Of a stretch of 10,725 bases of DNA, positions 6,722 through 10,725 are shown in pieces. The notes beneath the pieces were generated by a model. The model was not told the DNA's origin, made no database searches, and worked only from the letters and a program-made list of their open reading frames with translations. Numbering within the stretch: position 1 is the first letter of the stretch; each line of letters begins with the position of its first letter. The position numbers were made by a program, and so were the translations under genes. Origin of the DNA: Acidobacteriota bacterium (lineage in GTDB: Bacteria > Acidobacteriota > Terriglobia > Bryobacterales > Bryobacteraceae); NCBI GenBank assembly GCA_016871135.1, contig VFZQ01000108.1, forward strand, positions 1 through 10,725, given 5' to 3'.

Positions 6722-7933
6722 TTGATCCAAAACCGAAGCAAGAGACCTGCAATCACCGCTGCGATCGTCGCTCTAGCCGTGCTGCCGTTGCTGGCTGTGC
6801 CTGCGAAGCGTCCAGTGGCCGCGGCCAAGAAAAAGGCCGTTGTCACGAAGTCGTTGACCAGATCGAAGGTCACACCGGCCAAGAAGCGGGCGCTGGCGCG
6901 GACGCGGACCGGCCGGTCTGGAAAGGTCGCGGGCGGGCCGTGGAAAGAGCCGACCTTCGCCGATTCCACGATGGGCGACGCGGTCGACGGCGAGGATTTG
7001 ACGATCCGGCAGGCGGCGGTCGACGCGCTGGGTCCGTACAACGGCAGCGTGGTCGTGAGCGACCCGAAAACGGGCCGGATTCTCACGATTGTCAACCAGA
7101 AACTGGCGCTGCACAGCGGATTTCAGCCATGCTCCACGATTAAGCTGGTCACGGCTATCGCGGGGCTGCATGAAGGAGTTATGGAGCGCACGACACCGAT
7201 GCGTTTCGGGCGGCGCAAGGTGCTGGATCTGACCGAGGCGCTGGCGATGTCGGACAACCAGTACTTTGCAAGGGTCGGCGAGAAACTGGGCTTTGAAAAG
7301 GTCTCGCATTATGCGCGGCTGTTGGGCTTGGGCGAGCGCGCGGGATTGGGCATCGACGGAGAATTCCCTGGTACGCTGCCGGCGGCGCCTCCGAAGTTCG
7401 GCGGGGTCGGCATGATGACGAGCTTCGGCGAAGGGATTCAACTCACGCCGCTGCAACTGGCCAGTATGCTCGGCGCGGTGGCGAACGGCGGGACGCTGTT
7501 CCATTTGCAGTATCCCAGGTCGAGTGATGAGTTGAAGGGATTCGTGCCTCGGGTGAAGCGCAGCCTGGAGATTACCAACGAGATCCCCGAGATCAAGCCG
7601 GGCATGATGGGGGCCGTCGAACATGGAACGGCGCGGCGGGCTTACTACGATCCGAACGAGCCGATTTTCGGGAAGACCGGTACGTGCACCGACCGGGCGA
7701 CGCCTACACACCTGGGCTGGTTTGGCAGCTTCAATGAAGTTGCGGGAAATCGCCTTGTGGTGGTTGTGCTCCTGACCGGCGGGAAGGCCGTGAACGGGCC
7801 CGTGGCCGCGCAAGTGGCCGGACGCGTCTACAAGAATCTGTCTGGGCAGCAGTTCTTCGCGCAGGGCCGAACCCCCACGCCTTCGGCGATCAGGATTCCG
7901 GCGAGCGGGAATAGCTTTCTCTCGAACGAATAA
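6722..7933 (+). CDS. Penicillin-binding-protein-like D,D-transpeptidase with basic linker
   Basis: This 403-residue protein has the fold motifs of penicillin-binding transpeptidases, the serine enzymes that cross-link peptidoglycan and bind beta-lactams. The motifs are SxxK as STIK (138-141), SxN as SDN (177-179) and KTG (318-320). FGEGIQLTPLQLA (235-247) is also typical of class B proteins. Residues 11-27 form one hydrophobic segment, a membrane anchor or signal. Residues 29-68 are a Lys/Arg/Ala-rich linker resembling histone H1 tails. The protein is shorter than usual class B PBPs and appears to lack their long pedestal domain. It has no glycosyltransferase domain. Only two cysteines occur, Cys137 next to the nucleophile and Cys322 just after KTGT. 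The start is TTG at 6722 with GAGGG nine bases upstream. In-frame ATG codons come only beyond residue 80, and an in-frame stop at 6683 limits upstream extension. A beta-lactamase-like or regulatory role is a less likely alternative. Confidence 0.88.
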   Translation: MIQNRSKRPAITAAIVALAVLPLLAVPAKRPVAAAKKKAVVTKSLTRSKVTPAKKRALARTRTGRSGKVAGGPWKEPTFADSTMGDAVDGEDLTIRQAAVDALGPYNGSVVVSDPKTGRILTIVNQKLALHSGFQPCSTIKLVTAIAGLHEGVMERTTPMRFGRRKVLDLTEALAMSDNQYFARVGEKLGFEKVSHYARLLGLGERAGLGIDGEFPGTLPAAPPKFGGVGMMTSFGEGIQLTPLQLASMLGAVANGGTLFHLQYPRSSDELKGFVPRVKRSLEITNEIPEIKPGMMGAVEHGTARRAYYDPNEPIFGKTGTCTDRATPTHLGWFGSFNEVAGNRLVVVVLLTGGKAVNGPVAAQVAGRVYKNLSGQQFFAQGRTPTPSAIRIPASGNSFLSNE

Positions 7934-7978
7934 TCGTTAACCAAAGGCTAGCAATTGTAAACTAGCGCCCCGGATAAC

Positions 7979-8008
7979 AAAAAAAGTACATCGATGAGGT
8001 ACTTTTTT
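7979..8008. terminator. Bidirectional intrinsic terminator
   Basis: AAAAAAGTAC (7980-7989) and GTACTTTTTT (7999-8008) form a perfect ten-base stem with a nine-base loop. The T run serves the plus strand after the transpeptidase stop (7931-7933), and the A run gives a U-tract on the minus strand. It can therefore end transcription from the transpeptidase gene and from the broken gene at 8138-8570. The stem is AT-rich apart from the GTAC core. Confidence 0.75.
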
Positions 8009-8120
8009 CTTCGTTTCCGCGCTTTAGATTGTAACGGCACGCTATCGGCCGTCACTACTGTAGCGAGACCGGAACACAAATGTCTGGTCCGGCTAGAAGA
8101 ACGAATTATGATTCTGCGCC

Positions 8121-8166
8121 CCGCCGGCCTGGATCTTTCAGCTCCGCGCCGGCGGTAGTCTTTTTT
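8121..8166 (+). terminator. Plus-strand intrinsic terminator without an obvious gene
   Basis: CCGCCGGC (8121-8128) pairs with GCCGGCGG (8148-8155) around a 19-base loop and is followed by TAGTC and six T (8161-8166). The form is that of a plus-strand Rho-independent terminator, though the loop is large and five bases separate the stem from the T run. The transpeptidase transcript should already have ended at 8008. The remaining sequence 8009-8120 holds no open frame I would call a gene; it contains several short inverted repeats, such as CGCTA/TAGCG and CCGGA/TCCGG. Confidence 0.4.
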
Positions 8167-8570
8167 GCGGCAGAGCCGGAACGCGCGCGTATCCGTTGAA
8201 CGTCGCGGGGTCGGTCAGTCGGCCTACGCGGAGTTCGAGGTCTTCGACTTCGAACGTGCCACCGTTGGCTGCAAAGACCGACTCGCCCGGCTTCAGGCTG
8301 CTACGGGCGTAGCGCAGCGAATCGACGTCGAAACGGGCACTTGCCATTGCCGGTGTCGCGTTCTCGGATTCGGAAACCGAATGACATTGATGGGCCGATC
8401 GAAGACTTCGAGGTCTTCTTCGGGTTTCGTACGGCGCCTCGCGGGATCAGCGGTTTATCGTCACGATTGGCAATGATGGGCTCGACGTGATTCGCGAAGG
8501 AGAACGCGAGTTCGGCGGTGGCTTGGAAGGGCTTGGCGGGCTGCGCGCTGTCGTGATACGCTTTCGCCAT
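8138..8570 (-). pseudogene. Frameshifted gene remnant of unknown function
   Basis: On the minus strand three consecutive pieces in three different frames look protein-coding. From ATG 8570 to about 8439 the frame reads MAKAYHDSAQPAKPFQ through HVEPIIANRDDKPLIPR. From about 8433 to 8362 another frame reads RTKPEEDLEVFDRPINVIRF. From about 8364 to the TGA at 8138-8140 a third reads through MASARFDVDSLRYARSS and VEDLELRVGRLTDPATF. Each has GC-rich third codon positions, and the pieces abut in order, as expected for one gene of about 140 residues carrying two frameshifts. The start has a strong Shine-Dalgarno sequence (GGAGAGG, complement of 8574-8580) at good distance. I do not recognise the protein. 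Sequencing error is possible, but the break zones lack long homopolymers. The ATG overlaps the start codon of the divergent enolase-like gene. Confidence 0.5.
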
Positions 8571-9780
8571 GAACCTCTCCCGCCGCGATTTTCTGGCGCT
8601 ACCGTTGTTTCCGGCCTTGGCGCGCGCCGCCGCGCCTGTTAGAGGCAAAGTGAAGATCACCGCCATCCGCGCGATGGCGATTCAGAACATCGCCGGCAAC
8701 TGCCTCATTCGCATCGACACCGACGCGGGTGTTTCGGGGTACGGCGAAGCCGGCGCGACGGGGCCGATGGCACGCGCCCGCATCGCAACGATGGAGCGGT
8801 ACCTGATTGGCAAAGACCCGCTGGCGATAGAAGTCCACTTTCACGAATTGACCACGCTGATGCACACCTACATGGCGCACATCCCAACAATCAGCGGCAT
8901 CGACCTGGCGCTGTGGGATCTGGCCGGCAAGCTGCTCGAAAAGCCCGTCAACGTGCTGCTGGGCGGGCCGTTCCGCGAGGCGATTCCGATGTACTCGCAT
9001 GGCGGCCGCGAGTTGAAGATGCTCGACAAAAGTTCGTGCCGCGATTGGGCCCAGCAAATCAAGACCGCGCCGGAGGGGTTCAATACGTTTAAGATCGGCA
9101 TCGACAGCGTGCTTGGCGTGCCGTCGGCGCGGTATGCGCAGACGCTGACTGGCGCGCAGTTGCGAAACGTGGCGAGGGCTTATATGAATGTGCGCGAGGC
9201 GGTCGGCGATGAGATCGATATCGCCTGTCACTGCCACAACGAGCCGGACACGCCGAGCGCGATCGCGATCGCCAAGGCGATCGAGCCGATGAACCCGCTG
9301 TTTCTGGAAGATCCGATCAACGTGCCGCATCATGAGGGGTGGGCGGCGCTGAAGCGGTCGACGCGCGTGCCGATACTGACGGGCGAGAAGCTCGAAATGG
9401 TGCGCGGGTTCAAGCCGTTCATCGACGCGCAGTCGTGCGACATCATTCATCCGGATCTGGCGTTTTGCGGCGGGATAACCGGGGCGAAGAAGATCGCGGA
9501 CTATGCGTATCAGACGCGCACGCCGGTGGCGCTGCATAATGTTGGGTCGATTGTGCTGACGTATGCCAGCGCACACTTTGGCAGCGCGATCTTCAATTTC
9601 TATCGCAGTGAAAGCGCGCTAGGGCGGCCGACGCGACACGTGGAGAAGATGTTGAAGGGCGCGGCGCCGGCGGTGAAGAATAGCCAGCTTACGGTGCCGA
9701 CGGCGCCGGGGCTGGGAGTGGATTTCGATTTCGATTATTTGCGGTCGCAGCTTGTGCCGGGCGAGCCTTGGTGGAGCTAA
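8569..9780 (+). CDS. Tat-exported enolase-superfamily protein, sugar-acid dehydratase-like
   Basis: This 403-residue protein belongs to the mandelate racemase/muconate lactonizing group of the enolase superfamily, whose members abstract a proton alpha to a carboxylate. It most resembles D-galactonate dehydratase. Residues 1-22 are a canonical twin-arginine signal (SRRDFL at 4-9, then a hydrophobic stretch and an Ala-rich end), so it should be exported folded. The capping domain spans about 28-140, and the barrel follows. Glu247 (LFLEDP) and Glu273 (LTGEK) fit metal ligands two and three. His223 and His323 fit the two catalytic histidines. The first ligand, normally Asp, is His221 in ACHCHNEP; the 26, 26 and 50 residue spacings make this alignment secure. 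FKIG (174-177) sits where the family KxK motif occurs, without its second Lys. The start is fixed by the Tat motif just after ATG 8569, though no Shine-Dalgarno sequence precedes it. Substrate and activity are uncertain. Confidence 0.9.
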   Translation: MNLSRRDFLALPLFPALARAAAPVRGKVKITAIRAMAIQNIAGNCLIRIDTDAGVSGYGEAGATGPMARARIATMERYLIGKDPLAIEVHFHELTTLMHTYMAHIPTISGIDLALWDLAGKLLEKPVNVLLGGPFREAIPMYSHGGRELKMLDKSSCRDWAQQIKTAPEGFNTFKIGIDSVLGVPSARYAQTLTGAQLRNVARAYMNVREAVGDEIDIACHCHNEPDTPSAIAIAKAIEPMNPLFLEDPINVPHHEGWAALKRSTRVPILTGEKLEMVRGFKPFIDAQSCDIIHPDLAFCGGITGAKKIADYAYQTRTPVALHNVGSIVLTYASAHFGSAIFNFYRSESALGRPTRHVEKMLKGAAPAVKNSQLTVPTAPGLGVDFDFDYLRSQLVPGEPWWS

Positions 9781-9825
9781 TATTTCGGAACTTTCGTGAT
9801 GGCGGCGCGATACTTGTATACAACC

Positions 9826-10662
9826 ATGTATTCCCGTACCCTCGCTTTCCTGTTCGCGGCTACCGCTTTCGCGCAGCCGAAGAGTTTCGACGTCGCGTCG
9901 ATTAAGCCGAACGCGTCGAACGATCATCGAATTATGATCCGCTTCGCGCCTGGAGGATTCAGCGCCACGGGCATGACCGTGCGCATGTTGATCGCACAGG
10001 CGTACGGGATTCGCGATTTTCAAATTCAGAATGCCCCGGCATGGATTGCGTCGGAGCGATTCGATATTAACGCAAAGGCCGAAGGGCTGCCTGAACGCGT
10101 GCCGCGCGAGTTGATGCAGACGCTTTTGCAGAATTTGCTCGCCGAGCGATTTGGATTCAAGGCGCACTATGAGGACAAAGAGGGACAGGTGTATAACCTT
10201 GTCGTCGCCAAGGGCGGGCCGAAGCTGAAGGTGAGTGAAGCGCCGACTGGCGGCCCTCCCGGCGCTGGTGGGCCTCCTCCTGGACCTGGCGGGCCAGGCG
10301 GACCACAGCGCGGGATGATCCGCATCGGCCGCGGGCAGTTCAACGCGACCGGAGCGGATATGGCCGGTTTGACGCAGATGCTGGCGCAGATGGTCGGCCG
10401 CCCGGTGCTGGATAAAACGGAATTGAAGGGCAACTACGATATCGAACTAAAATGGACGCCGGAACCGGGCCAGGGCGTAGGTGGTCCCTTTGGCGCGGGT
10501 GCGCCGCCACTACCGCCGGGAGTGACGCTGCCTCCGGTGGATCCGAACGGGCCGACGCTGTTCACGGCGCTGCAGGAACAAATCGGTCTGAAGCTCGATT
10601 CGGCGAAGGGCAGCGTGCAAACGCTGATGGTCGACAGCGTCTCGAAACCGACTGAAAATTAG
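9826..10662 (+). CDS. TIGR03435 family exported protein
   Basis: This 278-residue protein matches the family first noted as a large paralogous group in Solibacter; its function is unknown. Family hallmarks seen are FDVASIKPN (21-29), the block TVRMLIAQAYGIRDFQI (51-67) with PAWIASERFDINA soon after, and LLAERFGFKAHYE (104-116). Later come VYNLVVAKGGPKLK (122-135), GRPVLDKTELKGNYDI and the C-terminal VDSVSKPTEN. Residues 1-16 form a signal peptide ending in AFAQ, so it is probably periplasmic or secreted. A Gly/Pro-rich stretch (about 140-160) splits the two conserved halves. I chose ATG 9826 because it places the signal peptide at the N terminus. An in-frame GTG at 9796 would add ten residues that do not look like part of the signal. 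It lies 45 bases after the enolase-like gene and three bases before the next gene, so these may form one operon. Confidence 0.92.
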   Translation: MYSRTLAFLFAATAFAQPKSFDVASIKPNASNDHRIMIRFAPGGFSATGMTVRMLIAQAYGIRDFQIQNAPAWIASERFDINAKAEGLPERVPRELMQTLLQNLLAERFGFKAHYEDKEGQVYNLVVAKGGPKLKVSEAPTGGPPGAGGPPPGPGGPGGPQRGMIRIGRGQFNATGADMAGLTQMLAQMVGRPVLDKTELKGNYDIELKWTPEPGQGVGGPFGAGAPPLPPGVTLPPVDPNGPTLFTALQEQIGLKLDSAKGSVQTLMVDSVSKPTEN

Positions 10663-10665
10663 ATC

Positions 10666-10725
10666 ATGCGTCGCACGTTGATTGCAACGCTGGCGGCGAG
10701 CGCCTTCGCCGCCGAGCATGCGGGC
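10666..10725 (+). CDS. N-terminal fragment of an exported protein
   Basis: An ATG at 10666, three bases after the upstream stop, opens a frame that runs off the window end after 20 codons. The residues MRRTLIATLAASAFAAEHAG have a positively charged start, a hydrophobic core and an AFA-A cleavage-like site, as in a Sec signal peptide. The tight spacing suggests co-transcription with the TIGR03435 gene. The mature protein is not visible, so no function can be given. Confidence 0.6.
   Translation, partial: MRRTLIATLAASAFAAEHAG

Noticed and set aside
8165..8476. Plus-strand open frame of 103 codons in the gap before the enolase-like gene
   Set aside because: It is antisense to the coding-like minus-strand segments, shows no recognisable motif and has no ribosome binding site that I could see.
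9793..9828. TATACA at 9816-9821 as a promoter giving a leaderless TIGR03435 transcript
   Set aside because: No matching -35 box is present and the gene may be co-transcribed with the enolase-like gene. The evidence is too weak.

Overview
This 10.7 kb, GC-rich, densely coding window looks like the chromosome of an acidobacterium of the Bryobacterales/Solibacter type. The best lineage marker is a protein of the TIGR03435 family (9826-10662), which is expanded in 'Candidatus Solibacter usitatus' and its relatives. A HEAT-tailed exported sulfatase, an enolase-superfamily enzyme with a Tat signal and a PAS-GGDEF-EAL regulator suit the same lineage. No tRNA, rRNA, transposase, CRISPR array or phage gene was seen.

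Layout. At 2-268 (+) is the tail of a TPR protein. Converging on it from the minus strand is a two-gene unit, sulfatase (1789-3618) then MBOAT O-acyltransferase (358-1752), separated by 36 bases. A 55-base divergent gap leads to a plus-strand pair. The first gene is a multidomain c-di-GMP protein with a degenerate receiver, a PAS, a degenerate GGDEF and an intact-looking EAL (3674-5791). The second is an NAD-type short-chain dehydrogenase (5804-6556), whose ribosome binding site and start codon lie inside a hairpin just after the upstream stop codon.

The 165 bases that follow hold a perfect 11-bp inverted repeat around an extended -10 box, and a second promoter ahead of a penicillin-binding-protein-like transpeptidase (6722-7933). 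That enzyme has a very basic linker and only two cysteines, each beside an active-site motif. The region 7934-8568 has no intact gene. It holds a bidirectional terminator (7979-8008), a second plus-strand terminator (8121-8166), and a minus-strand gene that appears broken by frameshifts (8138-8570). The start codon of that gene overlaps the start codon of the next plus-strand gene.

From 8569 the plus strand carries a Tat-exported enolase-superfamily sugar-acid dehydratase-like protein (8569-9780), in which the first metal-binding Asp appears to be His. The TIGR03435 protein follows, and three bases after it begins another exported protein, cut by the window end.

How the parts fit: several products are predicted to work in the envelope or periplasm (sulfatase, MBOAT, transpeptidase, enolase-like enzyme, TIGR03435 protein), which suits a polysaccharide-degrading soil bacterium. 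I see no defence system or complete new multi-gene system. The most notable items are the translational-coupling hairpin, the cysteine pair in the transpeptidase, the Asp-to-His change in the enolase-like enzyme, and the divergent 5' overlap with a decaying gene.
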